Below, piece after piece: positions 41,675 to 51,603 of a DNA stretch of 64,000 bases; the first letter of the stretch is position 1, and every line of letters starts with the position of its first letter. The notes beneath the pieces were generated by a model. The model was not told the origin of the DNA, ran no database searches, and saw only the letters and a list, made by a program, of their open reading frames with translations. The translations under genes and the position numbers were made by a program. The stretch spans positions 2,046,001 through 2,110,000 of the forward strand of contig CP087969.1 in the NCBI GenBank assembly GCA_024703915.1, given 5' to 3'. This stretch comes from Massilia sp. H-1 (GTDB lineage: Bacteria; Pseudomonadota; Gammaproteobacteria; Burkholderiales; Burkholderiaceae_D).

Positions 41675-43924
41675 TCAGAAAGCGTATTCGAGACGCGCGC
41701 CCCAGGTCCGCGGCGCGCTCGGCACGACCATGCCGAAGCTGTCGATCGAAATCGGACGCACCTTGTCTTCCAGGTTCCTGACCCAGGCGTGCACGCTCCA
41801 GTCGGCGCCGGTGCGGCTGTAGTCGAAGGTCAGGTCGCTGGTGGTGCGCGACGGGATCCGGTACTGGCGCAGCTGGCTCGGCACGCTGATGTCGTAGGCG
41901 CCGCTGTAGCGCGTGAACAGGCTTGGCCTTCAGGCGCGCCGCGCCGAACACGAAGCTGTGGTCGTAGCCGAGCGTGAAGGCGGTGTTCGGCGAGCGGTCC
42001 AGCTTCTTGCCGTCCCAGGACGTGACGGCGTCCGGGGTGTAGGAGCGGTAGGTGGCGTCGAGCAGCGCCAGCGAATAGCTGATGCGGTCGACCGCGGTGG
42101 CGGCCAGCTGGCCTTCCAGTTCGAAGCCCTTCACGCGCCTGGCCTAAGCATTGGTCGTGACAAAGCGCGGCGCGCCCTGCACCGACACCACGCCGGACAG
42201 CTGCAGATTGTCGTAGTCGTACCAGAACGCGGTCGCGCTCACGGTGGCGCGATTGTTCCAGTAGCGCGCCTTGTAGCCCGCTTCCCACGAGGTCAGCGTT
42301 TCAGGCTGGTAGATCAGGGCCTGTTCCGGCACGGCGACCTGGTCCGGGCAGGCAATGCCGAGCGCGGTGGTGCTTAGGCCAGGCAGCCGTCGTTGAAGCC
42401 GCCCGCCTTGTAGCCGGTCGAGACGGTGGCGAACAGCATGCCTAACCTTGGCCAGATCGTATTCGGCGCCCAGGCGCCAGGTGGTCTTGCGGGTGGTCAG
42501 GGCGGCGGCGTTGAGCAGGCGCAGGTCGGTGGCGGGATTGAACTGCTCGGCCTGCTGGAAATTGGTCGAGCCGATGCGCGACTTGTCGTCCTGCGAGAAA
42601 CGCACGCTTCGGGCCGTGGCGCGCAGGCGGTCGCTGAGCGCGTAGGTCGCCTGGCCGAACACGGCCTTGCCGGTCGCTTCGACCGGGCCGTGCGGGAACA
42701 CGTAATACGGCGGCAGCTGCAGCAGTTCGAGGTCGCGGAAGACGTAGCGCACATGCGACCGTTCGCGGAACCAGTACAGGCTTAGCCTGCGCCGTGAGCG
42801 GACCGTCGGCCTGGGTGGCCAGGCGCAGCTCGTGCGAATCCTGGCGGTAGTCGCCGCCGAACTGTTCGCGCACGCCCAGCGCCAGCTGGGGCGACAGGCC
42901 GTAGTAGAAGTTGGCCTTCTCGTCGCGCTCGAAGCTGCGGTGCGCGCCCACGTAGTACAGGCGGGCGGGACCGAGGTTCCATTCGAGTTCGGCCGACAGG
43001 CCCTCGCTGATGGCGCGCCCGCCGCCTTGCTGCAGCGGCGCGTTGAACGGCACGAAGCTGTTGGTCAGGCGCTGTTCGGTGCTGCCTTCCTTCCAGACGG
43101 GCTGGCTAGACCGTGTCGAAGGTATAGAAATTCGAGGACGGCACGATGCTGTCGTTATTCTGGCGCACATTGCTGCGCTCGTAACGCAGCAGCAGGCTGC
43201 CGTCGGCGCCCAGCGCCAGCTTGGCCGACAGGCGGGCCGAGACATCGTCGCGGTCGCCGCCGAGCGTGTACGCCGTGCCCTGTTGGTTGATCAGGTAGCT
43301 GTCATGCTGGTTGTAGGCCAGCGCGGCGCGCAGCGAGCGTGGCGCTGACCGGCACATTGAGCATGGCCGTGGCGCGGCGCGCATGGTAGTTGCCCAGCTC
43401 GACGCTGGCCTTGCCCTCGAGCGCATTGCCGGGGGTATTCGAAATCACGTTGACCACGCTTACCGTCGAATTGCGGCCGTACAGCGTGCCTTGCGGGCCG
43501 CGCAGCACTTCCACCCGCGCCAGGTCGAAGAAGCTCAAGTCCTGGGCTTGCGGACGGGCGATGTAGATCCCGTCGAGCATGAAGGCGGCCGAAGGGTCGC
43601 CCTTTTCGGTGGTGTCGGCATTCGAGACGCCGCGAATCGTGATGCGCAGGCCGTCGGGCGCGCCGTCGAGGTGCACATTGGGCAGGCGGGCGCCCACGGC
43701 GGACGGGCTGTCGAGGGCGGCGGCGGCCAGCTGTTCGCCGGTCAGCACCGTCATCGAGACCGGGGTTTTGGACAGCCGGCGCGGCTGCGCTGGGCAGTGA
43801 CGATCACTTCCGGCACGTCGGCGCCGGGGGCGGCCGGGGCCTGGGCGGCCGCGGAACCGGCCAGGGCCGCGCACATGAGTGCGAGCGGCAATTGTTGGAC
43901 GCGGTGCGCAGACCGGTTTGCCAT
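41675..43924 (-). CDS. TonB-dependent receptor
   Basis: Outer-membrane receptor of about 760 residues. Signal peptide (LPLALMCAALAGSAAAQ), TonB box region (VPEVIVTAQRS), plug domain (LSKTPVSMTVLTGEQL, DGLRITIRGVSNADTTEKG, VEVLRGPQGTLYGRNST), then a beta-barrel ending WGARLEYAF with the terminal aromatic. GVSNADTTEKGDPSAAF places it with the large 'iron-complex' type family that also imports non-iron compounds in Sphingomonads and Massilia. Breaks: GCCGGC-type sites near 41926, 42143, 42370, 42441, 42783, 43106 and an in-frame one at about 43459 (STAGVVNV expected, STVSVVNV read). First gene of the 41.6-35.0 kb operon. Confidence 0.9.
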
Positions 43925-44189
43925 CGGATTATTTCGCTTCAAATCAGTTCCCCACTGCGGATTCAAGTTAGTGTCAAGCAGACACATATTTCTAAAAGTC
44001 TAACAGGTAGTGCCCCCTAAACCAAACATGCCGCAGGGGGCGGCGCAAAAAAAACAGAGCAAGATGCACAGCGGGTGACAGCTTGCACAAACAGAAACAT
44101 GTGGTATCGTTATCAAAATGCTTAGTCCGCTATGCAGAGTGGATTGAGATGGCGCGTTTTCCCCGAAAAACACGACAGGATCAGACACC

Positions 44190-46442
44190 TTGACTGGCCC
44201 GAGCGACATCGCGCACTGGCGCCTCCAGATCTTCCACCGGCTGCTGCTGGTGATCCTCCTGCTCGGCGGTGCCACCGCCATTCCCAGCGTCCTGCTCGCT
44301 GCCAGCGAGGGCCTGTGGCTGGTGGCCGTGATCGACACCGTGGCCATCGTCTGGCTGTTCCTCGTGTGGCGCTGGCGCAGCCTCAATTTCAGCGTGCGCG
44401 TCTCGAGCTTTTTGGCGGTCACCTTCGCGGTCGGCGCCGCCCTGATGGCCCAGGACCGCCCGGTCAGCCAGATTTACCTGGCCGCGGTGCCGGTGCTGGC
44501 CGCCGTGCTGCTGGGCGTGCGGCCCAGCCTGTGGTGGCTGGGCGTGACCGGCACGGCGGTGCTCGGCATCGGCGTGCTCGATGGCGGCGGCCTGCTGCTG
44601 CGCCCCTTCATCATCGCCCTCAATTTCGTCTTCATCACCGGCATCATTACCCTGTCCTGCGCCTTCCTGCTGGGCCACCTGGCCGCTCGCTGGAAACCGT
44701 GAGCGCCACCGCCGCCGCGATGGAGGCCGGGCGCAACGAACTGCACGCGCTCAACCACGAACTGCGCCTGACCTCGGCCGCGCTGGCGCGCCTGAACGAC
44801 ATGGTGCTGATCGCCGAAGTGGGCCACCGTCCTGGCGACGCCCAGGCCATCATCTTCGTCAACGACGCCTTCGAGCGCCGCTCCGGCTACCTGCGCGCCG
44901 AGCTGCTGGGGCGGCCCCTGCGCCTGCTGGCTTACCCCCGGCCACCAGCCGCGTGACGCTGGCCCGGATCGAGGGCGCCATGGCGCGCGAAGAACCGGTG
45001 CGCGCCGAACTGCTCAACTACACGCGCGAAGGCGAAACCTACTGGGTCGAAACCGACATGGTGCCGTTCGCCGACGAGGGCGGGCGCCACACCCACTGGG
45101 TGGTGGTCGAACGCGACATCACCGAGCGCCGCAAGTCCGAAGACGACATCCACCGGCTGGCCTTCTACGACGTGCTGACCGGCCTGCCCAACCGGCGCCT
45201 GCTGATGGACCGGATCGACAAGCTGCTCGAGACCAGCAGCCGCGACGCCAGCTTCCAGCGCCGTCATGTTCATCGACCTCGACCACTTCAAGGACATCAA
45301 CGACGCGCGCGGCCACGCCGTCGGCGACGCCCTGCTGCGGCACGCGGCGGCCCGCCTGGCCGAGCTGATCCGCAAGGGCGACACGGTGGCCCGCATCGGC
45401 GGCGACGAATTCGTGGTGCTGCTGCCCGGGCTGGGCACGAACGCGGTCGACGCCGCCCACCACGCGCTGATGCTGGCCGAGAAAATCCGCGCCGCGATCG
45501 CGCGCCACTTCGTCATCGACGGCCAGTCCTACCAGTGCAGCGCCAGCCTGGGCGCGACCCTGTTCCCCGGCACCGGCAACACCGCCCACGATCTGCTGCG
45601 CGAAGCCGACACCGCCATGTACCGCGCCAAGGCCGAAGGCCGCAACAGCGTCGTGTTCTACGAAGAAGCGATGCAGGCCGACGTCGAACAGCGCCTGACG
45701 CTGGCGCGCGCTGGCGCTGGCGCTGGAAGCGGGCGAGCTGCAGATGCACTACCAGCAGCAGGTCGGGCCCGACGGGCGCATCGCTTGGCGCCGAACTGCT
45801 GATGCGCTGGCGCCGGCGCGACGGCAGCATGGTGCCGCCCACGGTGTTCATCCCGATCGCCGAGCAGACCGGCCTGATCCAGCGGCTCGGCCACTGGGCC
45901 ATGCGCGAAGCGTGCAAGGCGGTCGTCGCGCTGGACGCGGCCGGGCACCGGCTGCCGCTGTCGGTCAACGTCAGTCCCAGCCAGTTCCGCCAGAACGACT
46001 TCGTCGAGCAGGTGCGCGCCACGCTGGCCGAAACGGGGGCCCCGGCCGAGCTGCTGATCCTGGAAGTGACGGAAGGGCTGCTGATCGACAAATTCGACGA
46101 CACCGTGGTCCGCATGCGCGAACTGGCCGCGCTCGGCCTGCGCTTTCGATCGACGACTTCGGCACCGGCTACTCGAGCCTGGCCTACCTGCGCCGCATGC
46201 CGCTATACGAACTGAAGATCGACCGCAGCTTCATTTCCGACACCCCGTCCGACGCCAACGGCCTGGCCATCGTGCAAGCCATCCTGGCCATGGCGCGCCA
46301 CCTGGGCTTGCGGGTGGTGGCCGAGGGCGTGGAAACCCAGGCCCAGGCCGACTTCCTGGTGGCGGCCGAATGCGACTGCATGCAGGGCTATCTGTTCGCC
46401 CGTCCCGCGCCCCTGGAAGACTTGCTTGCCGCACTCGCTTGA
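44190..46442 (+). CDS. Membrane PAS-GGDEF-EAL protein (c-di-GMP turnover)
   Basis: About 750 residues from TTG 44190, with AGGA 10 bp upstream. Five or six membrane helices (residues 15-165), a PAS domain ([50 protein letters not shown]), GGDEF domain with intact [14 protein letters not shown], and an EAL domain in which the signature reads GAELLMRW (Leu in place of Ala) but [41 protein letters not shown] and QGYLFARP keep the metal and catalytic residues. Likely both domains fold. Breaks near 44693, 44927, 45258, 45700, 45784 and 46148. Confidence 0.9.
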
Positions 46443-46490
46443 TTCCGGATTACACTGTCATACCAGCCAAACCACAGTGGAGTTAACTGG

Positions 46491-48752
46491 ATGACAAGTG
46501 ACGGCATGCGCCCGCCCGACGATGAACGGCTCGAACTGGTCATGGAGGCCGCCGGACTGGATTTGTGGGAAAACGACTTGCTGACCGGCGTGGTCACGCG
46601 CAAGGCGGTCAAGATTTTCGCCGAGCTCGGCTACAGCGGCGAGGAAGCGGCGGCCTACCTGTCCGACCTGTTCCTGATCGTCCATCCGGACGACGTGGCG
46701 CGCGTGAAACAGGCGCTGGGCGACCACCTGGCTCTAGCCTGACCGCCCAGTACCGCTGCGAATTCCGGGTCCGCTCGAAGGCCGGGACCTGGGTCTGGTA
46801 CGCCAATCACGGCAAGATCATGCGCGACGACACGGGCGAGCGCGGGCACCGCCTGATCGGCGTGACCTTCAACATCGACGACCGGCGGCGCCAGGAAGAA
46901 CAGTTGCGCGAACAGCAGCACCTGCTGCAGGAAAGCGACCGCCAGCACCGCGAGCTGCTGCGCAATCTGCACACCGCGATCGTGGTGCACGCGGCCGACA
47001 CCAGCATCATCTACAGCAATCCGCGCGGCCGAACTGCTGGGACTGACCCCGGACCAGATGCAGGGCAAGGCGGCGCCCGATCCGGCCTGGTGTTTCGTCG
47101 ACGAACAGGGCGTCACGCTGCTGCCGGACGACTATCCTGTGATGCGCGTATGCCGCTCGCGCCGCCCGCTCGAAGCGCAGATGCTGGGCGTGCGGCGGCC
47201 GGGGCGGCCCGGACTCGTGTGGCTGCTGGTGCACGCCTTTCCCGAATCCGACGACGACGGCGCGCTCAAGCAGGTGGTGGTCAACTTCGACGACATCTCG
47301 CCGCGCAAGGAAGCCGAAGAAAAAATCCACCACCTGGCCTTTTTCGATTCCCTGACCGGGCTGCCGAACCGGCGCCTGCTGCTGGACCGGATGCAGGCGG
47401 CGCTGGCCGCCTCGAACCGCAGCCGCCACTACGGCGCCCTGCTGTTCATCGACCTCGACAAATTCAAGACCATCAACGACGTGCTCGGGCACGGCATGGG
47501 CGACCGCATGCTGGTCGACGTGGCGGCGCGCATCCTGGCCTGCGTGCGCGAAGCCGACACCGTGGCCCGCCTGGGCGGCGACGAATTCGTGGTGCTCATG
47601 TCCGACCTCGATGCGGAGCCAGGCCGCCGCGTCCCAGAAGACCGCGCTGGTGGCCGAGAAGATCCGGCTCGCGCTGGGCGCGCCCTATCAGCTGGGCGAG
47701 AGCCTGCACCACAGTTCGCCCTCGATCGGGGCCAGCCTGTTCATCGGCAGCGGCGAAAGCGCCGACGTCCTCCTGCGCCAGGCCGACATGGCCATGTACA
47801 AGGCCAAGGATGCGGGCCGCAACACGCTGCGCTTTTTCAGCCCCGGCATGCAGCTGGCGGTGGAAACCCGGGCCGCGCTCGAAGCGGACCTGCGCCAGGC
47901 GGTGGCGCGCGGCGAACTGCTGCTGCACTACCAGCTCCAGGTCGACGCGGCTTAGCCGGGCGCTCGGCGCCGAAGCGCTGCTGCGCTGGCAGCACCGGGT
48001 GCGCGGCCTGGTCTCGCCGCTGCAGTTCATTCCGATCGCCGAAGAGAGCACCCTCATTCTCGACATCGGCGACTGGGTCATCGAACGCGCCTGCGAGCAG
48101 CTGGGCGCGTGGCGCGACGTGCGCCCCTTCGCCCACCTGACGCTGGCCGTCAACGTCAGCGCCCAGCAATTTCGCCAGAGCGATTTCGTCACCCGGCTGG
48201 CGGCCAAGCTGGCCCAGTACAAGGTGGTGCCCGGCGCGCTCAAGGTGGAGCTGACCGAAAGCGTGGTGCTGGGCGACGTCGACGACGTGGTGCGCAAGAT
48301 GCACGACCTGCGCGCGCTCGGCGTGACGCTGTCGCTGGACGACTTCGGCACCGGCTATTCCTCGCTCTCGTATCTGGAAGCAGCTGCCGCTGGATCAGCT
48401 CAAGATCGACCAGAGCTTCGTGCGCGACATCAGCACCGACCCGACCGACGCCGTGATGGTCAAGACCATCATCGACATGGCGCGCAACTTCCGCCTGCAC
48501 GTGATCGCCGAGGGCGTCGAGACCGAAGCCCAGCGCGCCTTCCTGCAGCACCACGGCTGCCCCGCCTATCAGGGTTATTTGTTCAGCAAACCGGTGGCGC
48601 CCGACGCCTTCGAAGCCCTGGTCACGGCCCGCGCCAGCTGCCTAGGGACTGGCCGCGCCAGCGGCATGGTCTCGAACATGCTCGTTTGGCGCCGCCCCGG
48701 GCGCTGTGTTTACAAAAAAATAGCTGCTCTCAGGCACATTTCCCGCTCATAA
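46491..48752 (+). CDS. PAS-PAS-GGDEF-EAL protein
   Basis: About 740 residues, soluble. Two PAS domains (GLDLWENDLLTGVVTRKAV, YRCEFRVRSKAGTWVWYANH; AIVVHAADTSIIYSNPRAAE), GGDEF ([32 protein letters not shown]) and EAL ([77 protein letters not shown]). Both active-site motifs are standard. It follows the previous gene by 48 bp. Breaks near 46732 (GCCGGC type), 47026, 47625, 47949 (GCCGGC type) and 48372. The open frame continues past the EAL domain to 48752; the last 40 residues look non-native, and the true stop may be near 48650. Confidence 0.9.
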
Positions 48753-48801
48753 AACATGCATACTGGATGGCCCAGATTCCCACTTCCTTGAAGGAGTATG
48801 C

Positions 48802-50187
48802 ATGTCGCGCAAAGGACCTGGCCACCAGCGCCTGTTGGCAATCACCGTGGCATGCTGTACCGCCCTCACCGCCCTCACCGTCCCCGCCATCGCGGCCGAT
48901 CCGCCGCCGCCCTACGGGTCGACCTACGTGCCGCAAGCCGCGGCGCCGGTCCTGTTCCGCCACGCCACCATCCTCACCGGCAGCGGCGCCTGCCTGGACG
49001 ACGCCGACCTGCTGCTCGAGGACGGCCGGATCACCGGCATCGGCAAGAACCTGACCGCAGCCGGCCGGGGCCCAGCTGGTGGACGCGCGCGGACGCTGGC
49101 TCACGCCCGGCATCCTCGATCCCCATTCGCACCTGGGCGGCGGCGGCTCGCCCCACATCGGCATCAACAACGACATCAACGAGCTGACCAGCCCTTCCAC
49201 GCCCCAGGTCTGGGTCGAGCATTCGGTGTGGCCGCAGGACCCCGGCTTTGCCACCGCGCGCATGCGCGGGCGTGACGTCGCTGCTGATACTGCCCGGCTC
49301 CGGCAATCTGATCGGCGGACGCGGCACCCTGCTCAAGAACGTGCTTAAGCCACCACCTACCAGGAGATGAAATTCCCGGGCGCGCCGCAAGCGCTGAAAA
49401 TGGCCTGCGGCGAAAACCCGAAACGCGTCTACGGTGACCAGAAAAAATCGCCCTCGACCCAGATGGGCAACGTGGTTAACTACCACGAAGCCTTCGTCAA
49501 GGCCCTCAATTACCGCGAAAAGCGGCGCGCCTGGGAAAAGAAGCGAAGGGGCTCAGCCTGACCGCGACATCGGCATGGAAACCCTGCTCGAGGTCCTGGA
49601 CGGCAAGATCATGGTCGAATGGCACTGCTACCGCGCCGAACAGATGGCCACCGCGCTCGACATCGCGCGGAATTCAACTTCAAGGTCGCCGCCTTCCACC
49701 ACGCGGCCGAAGCGTACAAGATCGCGCCCCTGCTCAAGGCCAGCGGCACCTGCGCGGCCATGTGGGCCGACTGGTACGGCTTCAAGCTCGAGTCCTTCGA
49801 CGGGATCCGCGAAAACATCGCCATCGTCGACGCCGTGGGCGCCTGCGCCACCCTGCATTCGGACGACGAAACCGGCATCCAGATGCTCAACCAGGAAGCG
49901 GCCAAGGCCATGGCGGCCGGACGCCGCGCGGGTCTGAACATCGCGCCCGAACGCGCCATCGTCTGGCTCACCGCCAACCCGGCGCGCGCGTCGGCGTGTT
50001 CGACAAGGTCGGCAGTCTCGATCCCGGCAAGCAGGCCGACGTGGTGCTGTGGAGCGGCGACCCGTTCTCGGTCTACGCGAAGGCCGACCTGGTCTACATC
50101 GACGGTGTGCTGATGCACGATCGCGCCAGCGCGCGCCCGGCCAGCGACTTCGTCATCGGCACCAACAACCGCAAGGAGCAGCCATGA
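48802..50187 (+). CDS. Secreted amidohydrolase-family protein (catalytic copy)
   Basis: About 460 residues with signal peptide (LLAITVACCTALTALTVPA, ending AIAADP). Amidohydrolase fold: LEDGRITGIGKNL, the metal motif WLTPGILDPHSHLG (HxH), MVEWHCYRAEQMATAL, VAAFHHAAEAYKIAPLLK, and the C-terminal SLDPGKQADVVLWSGDPFS with VYIDG. Typical of periplasmic amidohydrolases of unknown substrate found in tandem in soil and aquatic Proteobacteria. Breaks near 49066 (G-run), 49268, 49342 (GCTTAAGC; NVPATTYQEM expected), 49550, 49672 and 49985. Its TGA overlaps the ATG of the next amidohydrolase gene. Confidence 0.87.
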
Positions 50188-51467
50188 CTGTGCGCACCCT
50201 GTTCGCCGCCGCCGCGCTGACCACACTGACCGCGCTGGCCGCCCTGCTTACTGCCGCCGCCACCGTGGCCATCGTCAACGCCACCATCCTTACCGCCGAC
50301 AAGGCTGGCACGCTGACCGGCGCCACCCTGCTCATGCGCGACACGAAGATCGTCGCGGTCGGACGCGGCGTCGCCGTGCCGCCCGGCGCCACCGTGATCG
50401 ACGGCAGCGGCAAGTTCCTCACGCCCGGCATGTTCGCGCCCCTGTCGGCGCTGGGCGTGGTCGAGATCGACGCGGTCGGCGAAACCAACGACCGCCCCAG
50501 TGCGCACAAGCGCTACGGCCCCGCGCTCGACATGAGCGACGCCTTCAATCCCCTCTCGCACCGGATTCCCATCGCGCGCGTGGACGGCGTCACGCGCGCC
50601 ATGGTCGCGCCCACCGCCCGCCGCGGCGGCAATGTGCTGGTCGGCCAGGGCGCGGTGGTCTCGCTGGGCAGCACCAGCGCCTGGCTGGTCAAGCCGCGCG
50701 CGGCCATGTTCGCCGCCTTCGGCGAAGAAGGCGCCAGCCTGTCCGGCACCCGCGCCAGCGCCGTGCTGGCCCTGCGCGAACAATTCGAGGAAGTGCGCGA
50801 CGCCGCCCGGCCGGCCCGCCCCCGGGCGCGAGCCGAACCTCGACAGCCTGCTGTCGCGCCTGGACATCGCGGCCATGAAACCGGTGATGGCCTAGGCCAG
50901 GTCCCGCTGGTGATTTCGGCCAACCGCGCCAGCGACATCCTGGCCGCGATCGCGCTGGCGCGCCAGTACAAGCTGCGCCTGGTCATTGCGGGCGGCGCCG
51001 AAGCGTGGCTGGTGGCGCCCCAGCTGGCCGCCTACCAGGCCGACGTGATCATCGACCCGCTGCTGCAGCTGCCCGAAGGCTTCGACAGCCTGTCGGCGCG
51101 CAGCGACAATGCCAGCCTGCTGGCGGCGGCCGGCTGTGCTGGTCGCGTTCAGTTCCGACCAGACCGCCACCTACAATGCGCGCAATCTGCGCCAGCTGGC
51201 CTAAGCAATGCGATCCGCTTCGGGCTCGACCCGGCGACCGCGCTGGCGGCCATCACGCTCAACCCGGCCCGCATGTACGGGGTCGATGGCCAGCTCGGCA
51301 GCCTGGCCGCGGGCAAGCTGGCCGACGTGGTACTGTGGGACGGCGACCCGTTCGAGCTGGCCAGCTATCCGGGCGCGGTCTTCATCGGCGGCGAACGCAT
51401 GGGCGACGACACGCGCCAGAGCGCCCTGCGCGACAAGTACATGCGCCTCCACCGGCTGAAAGATTGA
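50184..51467 (+). CDS. Amidohydrolase-like protein lacking the HxH metal motif
   Basis: About 425 residues with signal peptide (MTVRTLFAAAALTTLTALAA). It is clearly related to the previous gene (MRDTKIVAVGRGVAVPPG, SLAAGKLADVVLWDGDPFEL) but the strand-1 motif reads FLTPGMFAPLSALGVVEI: no His-x-His. Later blocks include ARRGGNVLVGQGAVVSLGS, VIAGGAEAWLVAPQL and VAFSSDQTATYNARNLRQLA. It may be a structural or regulatory partner of the catalytic copy. Breaks near 50815, 50890 (GCCTAGGC), 51133 and 51201 (GCCTAAGC). At about 50247 an in-frame GCTTAC probably hides GCCGGC (LPAAAA expected, LLTAAA read). Confidence 0.83.
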   Translation: MTVRTLFAAAALTTLTALAALLTAAATVAIVNATILTADKAGTLTGATLLMRDTKIVAVGRGVAVPPGATVIDGSGKFLTPGMFAPLSALGVVEIDAVGETNDRPSAHKRYGPALDMSDAFNPLSHRIPIARVDGVTRAMVAPTARRGGNVLVGQGAVVSLGSTSAWLVKPRAAMFAAFGEEGASLSGTRASAVLALREQFEEVRDAARPARPRARAEPRQPAVAPGHRGHETGDGLGQVPLVISANRASDILAAIALARQYKLRLVIAGGAEAWLVAPQLAAYQADVIIDPLLQLPEGFDSLSARSDNASLLAAAGCAGRVQFRPDRHLQCAQSAPAGLSNAIRFGLDPATALAAITLNPARMYGVDGQLGSLAAGKLADVVLWDGDPFELASYPGAVFIGGERMGDDTRQSALRDKYMRLHRLKD

Positions 51468-51489
51468 AGTAGGGCAACGCATGACGGGA

Positions 51490-51518
51490 CGCATATGTAA
51501 GAATCTGTTACATATGCG
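51490..51518. repeat. Perfect 11-bp inverted repeat after the amidohydrolase pair
   Basis: CGCATATGTAA (51490-51500) and TTACATATGCG (51508-51518) with a 7-nt loop lie between the amidohydrolase stop and the M48-like gene. There is no T-run. It could be an operator for the gene at 51604 or an mRNA end. AT content here contrasts with the flanking genes. Confidence 0.6.
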
Positions 51519-51603
51519 CTTGTTTGCACATAAAAACAACGTTGCATGTATTGTATTTTTCACCATCAAGGTAGAATTGCCGATTCGCAATTTGGGAGGT
51601 GCC

